The notes beneath the pieces were generated by a model. It was given only the letters and a program-made list of their open reading frames with translations. It was not told where the DNA came from and made no database searches. This document shows positions 1 to 10,180 of a stretch of DNA of 64,000 nucleotides, piece by piece. Each line of letters opens with the position of its first letter. Position 1 is the stretch's first letter. The stretch is taken from positions 1 through 64,000 of the forward strand of contig JBGURX010000012.1 in assembly GCA_045132235.1 (NCBI GenBank), in the 5' to 3' direction. Position numbers and translations under genes: made by a program. Source of the stretch: UBA1756 sp045132235 (lineage in GTDB: Bacteria; Bacteroidota; Bacteroidia; Bacteroidales; WCHB1-69).

Positions 1-2793
1 ACTGAAGCCGGATTGGAAAAGAATTTCGAGTTCAATGTGGAGTTGCGGTATGATGATGATATCCAATATGCTACGGAAACCTTTGAACGGCTTTGGGAAG
101 AATCAGTGGAGATAGATTTGACTCATGTTGAGAAGGTAAGGCAGGAATCTTATCTGAATCCTGATTTTACGCCTTACCAGATTTATTTGAAGTTTTTGCT
201 GGAATACTTCGGCAAAAGCATTGATTTTGATCCCAATTCGGTTTCAGATTTGCCTAAAGGTTACAAGAAATTGTCCTATCAAGTGGATGCCGTCAACGAT
301 GGCTATGCCAAAATGATGAAACATAATGGCTTTTTCTTATCCGATGTGGTTGGTTTGGGGAAAACGGTAGTGGCGGCATTAATTGCGAAAAAATTCTTCT
401 TTTCCAACGGTTTCCCAACCTATCGTTCACATACATTGGTGATTGTGCCACCGGCCTTGGAAGAAAATTGGGAAGGAACCTTGACCACTTTCAAACTGGA
501 TAATTTTAAGATTGTTACCAACGGAAGTCTGCACAAAATCAAGGATGCAAGCCTTTATGATCTGGTTATTGTGGATGAAGCCCATAAGTTCAGATCGGAT
601 ACGGCAAACATGTACAATGAACTTCAGAAAATTTGTAAGACGAAGACGAGGCGGCAGTATCCCAATGGGAAATATTACGACAAGAAAGTGATGCTCGTAT
701 CGGCAACTCCGCTGAACAACCGTCCAGAAGACATAGCCAATTTGGTCTATCTGTTCCAAGATTCAAAGGACAGTACCCTGGAAGAAAGCAACTTGCAGCG
801 ATTCTTCCGTGAGCAGATTGAGAAATACAATAAACTCAAGAAAGAAAAGAATATAGAACTGATTTCAAATGAGATCAAGGCCATATACGAAAAAATCCGT
901 GTGAAAGTGGTTGAGCCGTTGACCGTGCGTCGTACACGTACTGACTTGATGGAAAACGAGGCATACAGGAAGGATTTGCTTGAACAAGGCGTTGTTTTTC
1001 CAGATGTTCAGTCACCAGAGAAGATTTATTATCAACTTGATGCCACGTTAGAGAAGCTCTACGACAAAACGCTCGCTTATCTGAAAGGAAAGGAAACGGG
1101 ATTGAACTATTTCCGATACCAAGCCATCAAGTATTTGAATCCTGACAAAAAGAAAAAATACAAGAACGCAGATAGGATTTCAGACGAGTTGGCTGGGATT
1201 ATGAAAACCTTGTTAGTCAAGCGCATTGACAGCAGTTTTTTCGCTTTCAAGCAGTCGCTCAACAGGTATTATCAGGCCAATAAGGTGATGTTGGACATGT
1301 TTGAGAAAGGAACAATTTATATTGCTCCGAATTTGAAAGTCAACGAATTGCTCAGTAACGGTAAGGAAGAGGAGTTGATAAAACTAATCAACGAATCCAT
1401 CTATGCCGACCCTACTATCGAGATATGCACTCCAACTGACTTTTTGCCTAGGTTCAAGGATGGATTGGAACAAGACGATGCGATGTTGAAAGAACTTGTT
1501 ACGGCTTGGGACAAAATTGATTATGACCCGAAATTGGACATTTTCTTGAATTATTTGAAAAACAAATTGTTCGATAAGGCCATAAACAACGAGGGCAAAC
1601 TTCTGGTATTTTCAGAAAGCAAGGAAACGTCCAAATATCTTTCTGATGCTTTGAAAAAAGAAGGATATAACCGGTTGCTGACTGTTCAAAGTTCTAATCG
1701 TAACGAACTCATGCCCGTGTTGCGTGAGAATTTTGACGCCAATTACGAAGGTGAGAAGAAAAACGATTACGACATCATCATTTCTACAGAAGTGCTTGCG
1801 GAAGGTGTTAATCTTCACAGGTCAAACATTATTGTCAACTACGATACGCCTTGGAACTCGACCAGACTGATGCAGCGCATTGGGCGTGTCAACCGTATTG
1901 GCAGCACGGCCAATAAGATTTACATTTTCAATTTCTTTCCCACTGCTAAAGTCAACAACGACATCGAACTGGAGAAAAAGGCGAAAATGAAACTCTTTGC
2001 ATTCCATGCAGCATTGGGAGAAGACAGTCAGATTTACTCTACCGACGAAACTCCAGAAACATTCGGTCTTTTCGACAAGGATGTTGACGAAGAACGTGAT
2101 GAAAAACTCCGTTATCTGATGTGGCTGCGCAAACTCAAGGAAGATGATCCGGACCTAATCAGAGCTATTGCCAGGTTGCCGTTGCGTGCGCGTACCGGTC
2201 GGAAAGACAAGGTCAAACGGCATAGCACGCTGACGTTTATCCGCAACAATCGACGCGATGCTTTCACTTTCGTTCGTGATGATAACACTTACGAGGATCT
2301 GACTTTTCTGGAGGCCGTGAAATTGTTTGAAGCAAATATCAATGAAAAGTCAATTCCACTTCATGACTTGCACCACCCACAAGTGGCAAAAGCGATAGAG
2401 GTCTTCGCAGCGCAAGAAGAGGACGCAAAAGCCACTACAAGCAAAGTGAATGTGGCACAGGGCCCTAATGAAAAAAAGGCCATTGCATACTTAGACGGTT
2501 TTCTGAGTATTCCCAATATTACTGACGAGGAAAGAGAACTGATTAAAAAAGCCAAGCGAGCCATCACGACAGGAAAATTCCAACAGTTGCAAAGAGATGT
2601 CAACAAGTTGAAATCATCAACCAAAAAAACTCCTGTCAAACCCACTGTGCTTTTGGAAAAATTAGTGACAATTATTACAGCATATCCTTTAGACATGGTA
2701 GATTTGAATGACACGAAAGTGTCTACTAATAAAATTCTTACAAATAAGGAAGTCAATCCAGAGATCATCATCTCGGAAAGTTTTAATTCGTAA
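1..2793 (+). CDS. SNF2/DEAH-type helicase of a putative defence operon (5' end cut by window)
   Basis: The reading frame is open from base 1, so the true start lies upstream; the first candidate start inside the window is a TTG at 13. The visible 926 residues hold a superfamily 2 helicase: a Walker A motif (GLGKT near residue 112), a DEAH box (VDEAH near residue 190), and a C-terminal helicase half with LVFSESKE (near 535), ISTEVLAEGVNLH and the arginine-finger motif QRIGRVNRIGS. The layout fits SNF2-like helicases of defence systems, many of which carry a phospholipase-D-like nuclease domain at the N-terminus; whether one exists here cannot be seen. The last 200 or so residues are charged and unassigned. 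It is followed after 11 bases by the AlbA-like gene and is probably co-transcribed with the next six genes. The coding sequence is AT-rich compared with the core genes beyond 13.7 kb. The family call is solid; the defence role is inference from context. Confidence 0.85.
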   Translation, partial: TEAGLEKNFEFNVELRYDDDIQYATETFERLWEESVEIDLTHVEKVRQESYLNPDFTPYQIYLKFLLEYFGKSIDFDPNSVSDLPKGYKKLSYQVDAVNDGYAKMMKHNGFFLSDVVGLGKTVVAALIAKKFFFSNGFPTYRSHTLVIVPPALEENWEGTLTTFKLDNFKIVTNGSLHKIKDASLYDLVIVDEAHKFRSDTANMYNELQKICKTKTRRQYPNGKYYDKKVMLVSATPLNNRPEDIANLVYLFQDSKDSTLEESNLQRFFREQIEKYNKLKKEKNIELISNEIKAIYEKIRVKVVEPLTVRRTRTDLMENEAYRKDLLEQGVVFPDVQSPEKIYYQLDATLEKLYDKTLAYLKGKETGLNYFRYQAIKYLNPDKKKKYKNADRISDELAGIMKTLLVKRIDSSFFAFKQSLNRYYQANKVMLDMFEKGTIYIAPNLKVNELLSNGKEEELIKLINESIYADPTIEICTPTDFLPRFKDGLEQDDAMLKELVTAWDKIDYDPKLDIFLNYLKNKLFDKAINNEGKLLVFSESKETSKYLSDALKKEGYNRLLTVQSSNRNELMPVLRENFDANYEGEKKNDYDIIISTEVLAEGVNLHRSNIIVNYDTPWNSTRLMQRIGRVNRIGSTANKIYIFNFFPTAKVNNDIELEKKAKMKLFAFHAALGEDSQIYSTDETPETFGLFDKDVDEERDEKLRYLMWLRKLKEDDPDLIRAIARLPLRARTGRKDKVKRHSTLTFIRNNRRDAFTFVRDDNTYEDLTFLEAVKLFEANINEKSIPLHDLHHPQVAKAIEVFAAQEEDAKATTSKVNVAQGPNEKKAIAYLDGFLSIPNITDEERELIKKAKRAITTGKFQQLQRDVNKLKSSTKKTPVKPTVLLEKLVTIITAYPLDMVDLNDTKVSTNKILTNKEVNPEIIISESFNS

Positions 2794-2804
2794 ATTTGCA
2801 GATT

Positions 2805-4748
2805 ATGAGAACGGCACGAGAATTATTCAAGGACTTGAATGCTGGCGATGAAGGTGTCAGAATTGAGGCAAAAAGAGCTTCGGAAGCAGGAAAGAGCATC
2901 ATGGAAACCATCTGCGCTTTTGCCAATGAACCCGATTTGGACGGTGGCTATCTTCTTTTGGGTGCCGTGAGGAGAGGTTTCGATGAAAACGGATTTCCAA
3001 CATATGAGCCAGAAAACATTGCAAATCCTGATAAACTCCAAACTGATATAGCCAACCAATGCGCCTCGGTTTTTAACATACGCATTCGTCCACAGATTGA
3101 AACGGAAGTGGTTGACGGCAAAACCGTTGTGGTTGTAAGAGTAAATGAGGCACCCGCTTCGCAAAAACCTGTTTATTTTGAAAAAAGAGGTCTGCCGCAG
3201 GGGGCTTACCGTAGAATTGGCCCGTCGGATCAAAAATGCACCGAGGATGATATGCCTGTTTTCTATTCCTCGGCAGAGAGTTTCGATTGCTCTATAGTCA
3301 AAGGTTCAAGTCTGGACGACATTGATGAAAATGCATTGTCGTATTATAGGAGATTGAGAGAAAAAGTTAATCCGAATGCCGAAGAATTAACCTACGACGA
3401 CACCAACCTGTTGTTGGCCTTGAGAGCTTGTGAGAAAGACAAATCAGGAGAATATGTCCTTACCTATACAGGATTAATTGTTTTCGGAAAAACAATGGCC
3501 TTGAGGCGATTGATGCCAGCGTTAAGAGTTGATTATATTCGAGTCCCCGGTAACAGATGGGTGGATAATCCTGACAGGCGTTTTGAATCTACGATTGACA
3601 TGCGTGGTGCTTTTATCCTTTTGGTAAACCGTGCATTAAATGCTATTATCGATGATTTACCTAGAGGTTTTGAACTTAAAGACGGCAACATGCAGGCTTC
3701 TACACCTATCAACATCCCAAACGACACCTTACGTGAAGCTATAGTCAATGCCTTCATACATCGCTCTTTCCGAGTAAACCAACCGATACAAATCATTAGG
3801 TATTCCAACCGTTTGGAAATAACAAATCCGGGGTATTCTTTGAAATCACCGGAACATCTTGGTGAACCAGGTTCAGAATTGAGGAATCAGTATATAAGTT
3901 CGATTTTCCATGAAACCAATTTGGCTGAGACAAAAGGATCTGGAATCAATACAATGCGCGAGCAGATGAAAAAAGCGAAGCTGATGCCTCCAACTTTTGA
4001 ATCGAATAGAGAAACCAACATGTTTACAACCCGCTTGCTATTTCATCATTTATTAGGGAAAGACGATATCGAATGGTTATCGTTGTATTCCAAATATGAG
4101 TTGAATAACGAACAAAAGTTGTCGTTGATTTTTGTGCGTGAATTAGGTGCTATCGACAATATCACTTATCGTCAGTTAAACAGTGATATCACAACAAGAA
4201 AAGCCACTTTCGACTTGCACCGCATGTGTAAAGAGGGTTTGTTTGAATTGAAAGGACAGAAAAGAAACGCCTATTATGTCGCCGGACAGGAATTCATACA
4301 GCTCAATGGTAAACCTGATGGAGTAACTGGTAAACCTGATGGAGTAACTGGTAAACTTGGTGGAGTAACTGGTAAACCTGACAGAGAAATAAGTAAACCT
4401 GATGGCGAAATGTATAGAGCTAACGGCGAAATGTATAGAGCTAATGGCGAAATGTATAGAGCTAACGGCGAAATGTATAGAGCTGAACAGATACCTGAAG
4501 AATTGCTTGAAAGAATCAATAAAATAGGGAAAAAGCTTGCATCAAATGAAATGGAAAGCCTGATTTTGGATTTATGTAGTTTTCAAGCTTTTAGTTTAAT
4601 GGAACTCTCTACAATTTTGCAAAGAAACATAATGTTTTTGAGAAATCACTATCTTAAACCACTTATCAAGCAAGGCAAGCTTTCCTACACCATCCCCGAA
4701 ATGCTAAACCATCCCAACCAAAAATACACTACAAAGAAAAAACAATAA
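2805..4748 (+). CDS. AlbA_2/Schlafen-type ATP-binding protein with in-gene heptapeptide repeats
   Basis: Predicted 647 residues. The ATG at 2805 is preferred over an in-frame TTG three codons earlier. The N-terminal part (about 1-140) matches the AlbA_2/Schlafen putative nucleic-acid-binding domain (KDLNAGDEG, RIEAKRA, GGYLLLGA, then RGLPQGAYRRIG). The middle (about 200-420) resembles the GHKL-ATPase-like half of COG2865 proteins, with LREAIVNAFIHRSF and ETKGSGINTMREQM. Residues about 502-564 are nine tandem seven-residue units, first GKPDGVT-like, then YRANGEM-like, followed by a C-terminal segment of about 80 residues that may be a winged helix. Proteins of this group are often called RecG-like or transcriptional regulators, but their biochemical role is mostly unknown. 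It sits between helicase and methylase with very short gaps, so it could be the regulator or a nucleic-acid sensor of the operon. The repeat tract may vary in length between strains without changing frame. Confidence 0.85.
   Translation: MRTARELFKDLNAGDEGVRIEAKRASEAGKSIMETICAFANEPDLDGGYLLLGAVRRGFDENGFPTYEPENIANPDKLQTDIANQCASVFNIRIRPQIETEVVDGKTVVVVRVNEAPASQKPVYFEKRGLPQGAYRRIGPSDQKCTEDDMPVFYSSAESFDCSIVKGSSLDDIDENALSYYRRLREKVNPNAEELTYDDTNLLLALRACEKDKSGEYVLTYTGLIVFGKTMALRRLMPALRVDYIRVPGNRWVDNPDRRFESTIDMRGAFILLVNRALNAIIDDLPRGFELKDGNMQASTPINIPNDTLREAIVNAFIHRSFRVNQPIQIIRYSNRLEITNPGYSLKSPEHLGEPGSELRNQYISSIFHETNLAETKGSGINTMREQMKKAKLMPPTFESNRETNMFTTRLLFHHLLGKDDIEWLSLYSKYELNNEQKLSLIFVRELGAIDNITYRQLNSDITTRKATFDLHRMCKEGLFELKGQKRNAYYVAGQEFIQLNGKPDGVTGKPDGVTGKLGGVTGKPDREISKPDGEMYRANGEMYRANGEMYRANGEMYRAEQIPEELLERINKIGKKLASNEMESLILDLCSFQAFSLMELSTILQRNIMFLRNHYLKPLIKQGKLSYTIPEMLNHPNQKYTTKKKQ
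4309..4497 (+). repeat. 21-bp tandem repeat inside the AlbA-like gene (about 9 units)
   Basis: Units of exactly 21 bp run in register from 4309. Units 1 and 2 (4309-4329, 4330-4350) are identical and encode GKPDGVT; unit 3 encodes GKLGGVT; unit 4 GKPDREI; unit 5 SKPDGEM; units 6-8 (4414-4476) encode YRANGEM and differ at only one base among them; unit 9 (4477-4497) is degenerate. The period is a multiple of three, so gain or loss of units keeps the frame. The near-identity of neighbouring units suggests recent expansion by slippage or recombination. Confidence 0.95.
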
Positions 4749-4756
4749 ATTGCAAT

Positions 4757-7700
4757 ATGAACCAGTCAGAATTAAAGCAGATACTGTTGTTGAAATTCGA
4801 TTTTGAGAAGTGGAGAGACCTTCTTGGAATGATGTTTTCCAAGATTGACTATTTGTTGAAACCCATTCAGATTGAAGACAAGGCAGTTAAAAGTGGAGGG
4901 CAAATTGGAGCAATTCGTCTTGATGATGGATGCTCATTAGGTTTGCTTGTGTTTGAAGTGGCCGACAATGTCAACATAGCCAGAAACAGAAAAGGTTTAC
5001 GAGATATTCCTATCAATATTATTGATCAAGATGCGTTTCATGGTGCATTGGCATTTTATTATTCGCAGAAACATGCAGATTATCGTTTGACATTTGTTTC
5101 CAAGCAGACCTCCATCAATGCCGAAGGTGCATTGGAGACCAAGGCCACCGCCCCAAAACGCTACACCTTCCTGTTAGGTGCAAACGAACCGTGCACTACT
5201 GCCGCCAACCGCCTGCTGGAACTGATTAACAAGAAGAAAAATGGCTCGGTGTATCTGGCGGATGTCACGGAGGCATTCTCTGTGGAGCGTTTGAACAAGG
5301 ATTTCTTCAGGGGATACAAGGAGCAATATTTCAAGTTCCTCGATTTGATTGGGAAAGAGTCGAAAGACAACCGCGATTATGTGAAAAAGCTGTTGGGCCG
5401 ATTGGTCTTTCTCCAATTCCTGCAAAAGAAAGGTTGGATGGGTGTGCCTGCCAACCATACGAATTGGGAAGGCGGCGACAAGAGTTATTTATATAAACTC
5501 ATAACAAAGTACAAAGGTAATGATCGTTTGTTAAGCGATGTTTTGGAGGTTCTTTTCTTCGACACTCTCAATAATGGGAAGCGTGTAAACAACATTGCTG
5601 ATTCACGATTAGGCGACAACATTAAGATTCCATACCTTAATGGTGGACTCTTTGACAAGGATGATTTAGATGAGAAAGACATCGATTTCCCGTATACATA
5701 TTTTTTGGAGCTGATGGAGTTCTTTGGCATGTATAATTTCACCATCGACGAGAACGACCCCGATGATGCCGAAGTGGGTGTTGACCCCGAAATGCTTGGA
5801 CATATCTTTGAGAACCTTTTGGAAGACAACAAGGACAAAGGTGCGTTTTATACGCCGAAAGAGATTGTGCAGTACATGAGCCAAGAAAGCATTGCCCAAT
5901 ACCTGAAAACCCATACCGAAGAGGCCTTGCATTCCGCTATTGACGAACTGATTAAGGAAAGGAAAGTGAATGACGTACTTCAGAACAAGGCTTCAGCCTC
6001 CAAAGTCTATGACCTGTTGCGCAACGTGAAGGTGTGCGACCCCGCCATCGGTTCGGGTGCATTTCCGATGGGAGTTTTATATGTCTTGTTCCATGCAATG
6101 CATCATTTACACGCACATGCCAATCCACGTGGAAGTTTTGATTCAACGCAAGTTAAACGCGATGTCATTCAGAATAATATTTTTGGTGTTGATATTGAGC
6201 AAGGCGCCGTTGACATTGCACGGTTGCGTTTTTGGTTAGCGTTAGTCGTGGATGCCGAAGAACCGCAACCATTGCCCAACTTGGATTATAAAATTACTTG
6301 TGGTAATTCACAAATATGCCGATATTCTATAGATGTCCCTATTAAAGATGTCTTTGAAGAATACAATAGACTAGAAAAAGAGAAGGCTCACAAGGCTAAT
6401 AAAGAATGGACCGAATTTTCATTAGATAGTTACAGAAAACTGGTTATGGATTATACCGAGGAGCATTTGGATAAAGATGGTCTAAGGAATCGAATAAATG
6501 AGATTAAGAATTGTTTCAAAACCACATTGGCTAAAGGAGATATAAAGAAACGCCAACAAGCAGAAGGTAAGGTTATTGAATATGAAACTGTAACGCTATT
6601 CGGTAAACGCAAAGCGGATGAAGACCCAGTCGGGTACGCTAACGCCAAGAAGACACTACGCAAACTGAAAGAGAAAGAATCAGAGATTTTGAACAATAAA
6701 AAGTATGAGAATTCTTTTGAATGGCGTTTCGAGTATCCTCAATTACTTGATAGTGAAGGTAACTTTATTGGTTTTGACATAGTGATAGCCAATCCACCAT
6801 ATATAAAGGAAGGTCGCATGTCTAAAGATTTCTTTGAACCGTATAAAGATTCTCCTTATTACAAGGGTAAAATGGATATATGGTATCTTTTTGCTTGCAA
6901 TGGTTTGGACTTATTAAATGATCAAGGGGTGTTGTGCTTTATTGCAACAAATAATTGGGTGACAAGTTTTGGCGCAAGTAAATTGCGAAACAAAGTTATA
7001 AAAGAAACTCGTATTTGTAATATCGTCGATTTTGGAGCCGTGATGATGTTTGAAAGCGCAAGTATTCAAACTATGATAATGTTGTTCCAAAAAGACCGTA
7101 TTACTGACGATTATTCTTTTGATTACCGAAGATTGACAGCATATAAGGCAACAGAAAAAGATGCTGCCGCAATTCTCTCAAAAACAGCCAAAGAAGCTGA
7201 ATACTTTTCTCCTACTATTCGACGCGCTAATTTTATTGATAAGAACATAACTTTCAGTAAAAGTGCTGATGTTCTTGAACAGATAGAACGCACAAAAGGT
7301 GCTATTTGGTTATATGACAAAGAGATAGCGCAAGGAATAGTTTTTCCTCAAGATAGATTGAATAATAAGAATCAACAAAAGTTAGGTGCTAACTATTATG
7401 TCGGACAAGGTGTTTTCGTATTAACTGACGAGGAAAAAGATTCTTTGATGTTAGACACAAAAGAACTATCATTGGTAAAGCCTTATTACACTACTGAAAA
7501 TGTTGAGAGATATTTCGTTTATCCGTCGAATTATTATTGGGCAATATATACGGATTCAAAGTTTAAACGCAGTGACAGCTTAAATGACTATCCGAAAATA
7601 AAAGCCCATTTGGATAGGTTCTTATCAATAATGACATCGGATAATAAACCATATGGGTTACATAGAGCAAGAGAAGAACGATTCTTCACAAAAGAAAAAA

Positions 7701-8299
7701 TTGTTGTTTTGAGAAAATGTGTCGGGCGCCCCGTGTTTTCATATTGTGATTTTGATTGTTATTTATCTCAATCTTTCAATATGATTCAAACTGACAGGGT
7801 TAACATGAAATATCTAACAGGCCTTCTAAACTCCAGATTAATTGAGTTTTGGTTGAAAAACAAAGGTAAAATGCAGGGAGCAAACTATCAGTTGGACAAA
7901 GAGCCTTTGATGCAGATACCTATCGCGGTTGCAGATAGAGAAACGCAAGATTTGGTGGCAAGATTGGTTGTTTATATTGTTTATTTAAACAGCAGCAATA
8001 ATCCAGACATATTATCACACACATCAAACAAAAGAATAAGTTCCCATGTTGAAGAAATTCTTGATATGGTCATTTATGAACTGTATTTTGAACAACACAT
8101 GAAGGACAACCAAATAGATGTTGTGTCATTCTTAAATACATATAAATGGGATAATGGGGAAAAAAATATTCAAAAAGAAATAGAATCATTCTATCTCTGG
8201 TACCAACAATCCGAAAATCCAATACGGCAACGTGTTATGTTATTAGAAACTAGGAGTAAAGATTTACTATACCCAATCCATACAAGTTATACATTATGA
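4757..8299 (+). CDS. Large Eco57I-like N6-adenine DNA methylase
   Basis: A protein of 1180 residues. It carries the SAM-binding motif DPAIGSGAF near residue 428 and the catalytic motif IANPPYI near residue 678, in the order used by gamma-class N6-adenine methyltransferases of the Eco57I/PglX type. About 420 residues precede motif I, containing a helical region and the YTPKEIVQYM segment common just before motif I in these enzymes; the last 350 or so residues probably hold the target recognition domain. No clear PD-(D/E)XK nuclease motif was recognised in the N-terminal part, so it may methylate only, with cleavage supplied by other operon members. Such proteins occur as type IIG enzymes, as PglX in BREX and in other methylase-dependent defence systems. 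It starts 8 bases after the AlbA-like gene and its stop overlaps the start of the ATPase gene (ATGA). No specificity subunit gene was seen nearby. Confidence 0.9.
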   Translation: MNQSELKQILLLKFDFEKWRDLLGMMFSKIDYLLKPIQIEDKAVKSGGQIGAIRLDDGCSLGLLVFEVADNVNIARNRKGLRDIPINIIDQDAFHGALAFYYSQKHADYRLTFVSKQTSINAEGALETKATAPKRYTFLLGANEPCTTAANRLLELINKKKNGSVYLADVTEAFSVERLNKDFFRGYKEQYFKFLDLIGKESKDNRDYVKKLLGRLVFLQFLQKKGWMGVPANHTNWEGGDKSYLYKLITKYKGNDRLLSDVLEVLFFDTLNNGKRVNNIADSRLGDNIKIPYLNGGLFDKDDLDEKDIDFPYTYFLELMEFFGMYNFTIDENDPDDAEVGVDPEMLGHIFENLLEDNKDKGAFYTPKEIVQYMSQESIAQYLKTHTEEALHSAIDELIKERKVNDVLQNKASASKVYDLLRNVKVCDPAIGSGAFPMGVLYVLFHAMHHLHAHANPRGSFDSTQVKRDVIQNNIFGVDIEQGAVDIARLRFWLALVVDAEEPQPLPNLDYKITCGNSQICRYSIDVPIKDVFEEYNRLEKEKAHKANKEWTEFSLDSYRKLVMDYTEEHLDKDGLRNRINEIKNCFKTTLAKGDIKKRQQAEGKVIEYETVTLFGKRKADEDPVGYANAKKTLRKLKEKESEILNNKKYENSFEWRFEYPQLLDSEGNFIGFDIVIANPPYIKEGRMSKDFFEPYKDSPYYKGKMDIWYLFACNGLDLLNDQGVLCFIATNNWVTSFGASKLRNKVIKETRICNIVDFGAVMMFESASIQTMIMLFQKDRITDDYSFDYRRLTAYKATEKDAAAILSKTAKEAEYFSPTIRRANFIDKNITFSKSADVLEQIERTKGAIWLYDKEIAQGIVFPQDRLNNKNQQKLGANYYVGQGVFVLTDEEKDSLMLDTKELSLVKPYYTTENVERYFVYPSNYYWAIYTDSKFKRSDSLNDYPKIKAHLDRFLSIMTSDNKPYGLHRAREERFFTKEKIVVLRKCVGRPVFSYCDFDCYLSQSFNMIQTDRVNMKYLTGLLNSRLIEFWLKNKGKMQGANYQLDKEPLMQIPIAVADRETQDLVARLVVYIVYLNSSNNPDILSHTSNKRISSHVEEILDMVIYELYFEQHMKDNQIDVVSFLNTYKWDNGEKNIQKEIESFYLWYQQSENPIRQRVMLLETRSKDLLYPIHTSYTL

Positions 8300-10173
8300 G
8301 TAGAATCAACAACATTACCATATCTAACTTCAAGTTCTTTGGGGAAGCAGAAACCTTGCATCTTGGTGGGAAACATCTGTTGCTTTATGGTGAAAATGGA
8401 AGTGGAAAAAGCTCCATATTCTGGGGATTATATACATTATTAGAAGCATCATTAAAAGATCCTTCTGAAACTGTGAAATACTTCCTCCCTATAGATAAAA
8501 GCGATGAGTCGTTGGTAAATATATATGCGCCTCTGATGACGGAAATCAGTTCTAAAAAAGAACACTCGAATTCATACATTAAAATCCAAGATGATAACGC
8601 CAAGACTTATGAATTATCATTATTAGATAATCGTATCTGCGGAGATTCAGATGCTCAAGAGTCACGAAAGGCTTCAGATTTTATAAACTATCAGTCGATT
8701 TTTAAATTTCAAGAATTTAGAAATAGCGAAAAACCGGATTTATATGATGTGTTTGTGTATTCGATATTACCATATGTGAATTTTTCCAGCTTTAAAATAA
8801 AAGGGAAGACTCTATCAAATGCAAGTTCAATGTGGTTAGAGTATCAAGATGGTCCAGGATACACAACTAATTATAAAGGAGATAGAATACTTGTATATAA
8901 AAACAGTCCGCAATATGGAGAATTCTGTAATTTCGAGGCTCATTTTAATGCAGAGTTCATAAAACTGATAGACTTTATAAATGTGAACGCAAAAGGTAGG
9001 TTAAAACAGCTTGGATACGACTTTGACTTTCAATTAATTTATAGTAAGCCCACTCATGTAAAAAAAGACAAGAACTATGAATGGACCCCATTTAAAATAG
9101 AATTAAAAGTAACTAAGTATAATGGCGTAAGTATTGGGATAAAAAAGCCACATGTATTACTAAATGAAGCAAAACTATCTGCTTTAGCAACAGCAATAAG
9201 ATTAACAATATTAGATTATCGAGTAGACAAAATTGCAGTCCCTAACGCATTAAAGGTTCTTGTCCTCGATGACCTGATGATTAGTTTAGATATGTGTAAT
9301 CGGGAGCCTTTGTTAGATCTGCTCTTAAAGGATTATTCAAGCAAATATCAACTACTTTTTCTTACCCATGACAAAAGTTTATATGATTTCGTTGATTATA
9401 AAATAAAACAACACAAACAAGATGGTTTGTGGATAAGAAAAGAATTATATGTTGGTGAGTCTGAAGATTTAAAACATGAATATCCCGTAATCATAAATGG
9501 AGAATGTGACTCTTTTATAAAAGCGAAAAAGTATTATGAAGCGAGAGATTATATCGTGTCGGCATTATATGTCAGAAAAGCATTGGAGGAATTTGTTACG
9601 GAACATCTTCCTGTTGAGTGTTGCAAAAATGCGGATGGGAAATTTGTCGAACTAAATACTCTATGGAAAAAGTTGATAAGATATACTAATTCAATACCTT
9701 CAGACCTTAGAACGAAGTTCGAACAATCAAAACTGTTAGTTCTGAATCCTGCAGTTCATTATCAAAAACTTTCTATTCCAATTTATAAACAAGAATTGAT
9801 AAAAGCCTTTGAATTAATAGAAGATCTTAAAAAACTAACTATTGAAGTGAAATTTTTGCTAATAGGGAAGGGGGATGTTTTAATCTTTAAGCATCCAACG
9901 ATGGACTATACATTTATGTTTACGATGGAACAAGATATGGTTAGAGGAAAAAGTGAAGATCCTTTATGCATTATAAATTCTTGGCAGTTTAATGGGACTG
10001 AATTTTATGATTTTGTTAATGGAATTCATGGCACACCACCTACTGTAAAGAGAACCCAATTGAGTAAAATAATTGCAAATCTTACCAAAATAAATGTGTT
10101 AGGCATTACCGAAGATATGTTTAAAGAAAACACTAAGATTCAGAAAGGTACTCTAAAAGAAGCACTATTGTAA
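8296..10173 (+). CDS. ABC/SMC-like (AAA15-type) ATPase of the defence operon
   Basis: A protein of 625 residues. Walker A is GENGSGKS at residues 32-39. Walker B is LVLDDLMISLD near residue 322, followed by the H-loop region FLTHDKS. A degenerate ABC signature lies upstream of Walker B (LNEAKLSALATAIRL). There is little coiled coil between the two halves, so it is nearer to the AAA15/PtuA/RloC-like ATPases than to SMC or RecN. After the ATPase core, residues about 400-510 form a helical region (VRKALEEF then LNPAVHY) like the helical C-terminal domains of other defence ATPases, and the last 110 residues are unassigned. The start codon overlaps the methylase stop (ATGA), indicating translational coupling. 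An HNH nuclease gene follows after 7 bases; an ATPase-HNH pair is the architecture of Septu (PtuA-PtuB), but relationship to Septu is only suggested. Confidence 0.85.
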   Translation: MSRINNITISNFKFFGEAETLHLGGKHLLLYGENGSGKSSIFWGLYTLLEASLKDPSETVKYFLPIDKSDESLVNIYAPLMTEISSKKEHSNSYIKIQDDNAKTYELSLLDNRICGDSDAQESRKASDFINYQSIFKFQEFRNSEKPDLYDVFVYSILPYVNFSSFKIKGKTLSNASSMWLEYQDGPGYTTNYKGDRILVYKNSPQYGEFCNFEAHFNAEFIKLIDFINVNAKGRLKQLGYDFDFQLIYSKPTHVKKDKNYEWTPFKIELKVTKYNGVSIGIKKPHVLLNEAKLSALATAIRLTILDYRVDKIAVPNALKVLVLDDLMISLDMCNREPLLDLLLKDYSSKYQLLFLTHDKSLYDFVDYKIKQHKQDGLWIRKELYVGESEDLKHEYPVIINGECDSFIKAKKYYEARDYIVSALYVRKALEEFVTEHLPVECCKNADGKFVELNTLWKKLIRYTNSIPSDLRTKFEQSKLLVLNPAVHYQKLSIPIYKQELIKAFELIEDLKKLTIEVKFLLIGKGDVLIFKHPTMDYTFMFTMEQDMVRGKSEDPLCIINSWQFNGTEFYDFVNGIHGTPPTVKRTQLSKIIANLTKINVLGITEDMFKENTKIQKGTLKEALL

Positions 10174-10180
10174 GACCAAA

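Noticed and set aside
4309..4497. CRISPR-like array
   Set aside because: The 21-bp repeats have no spacers, are translated in frame and lie inside a gene.
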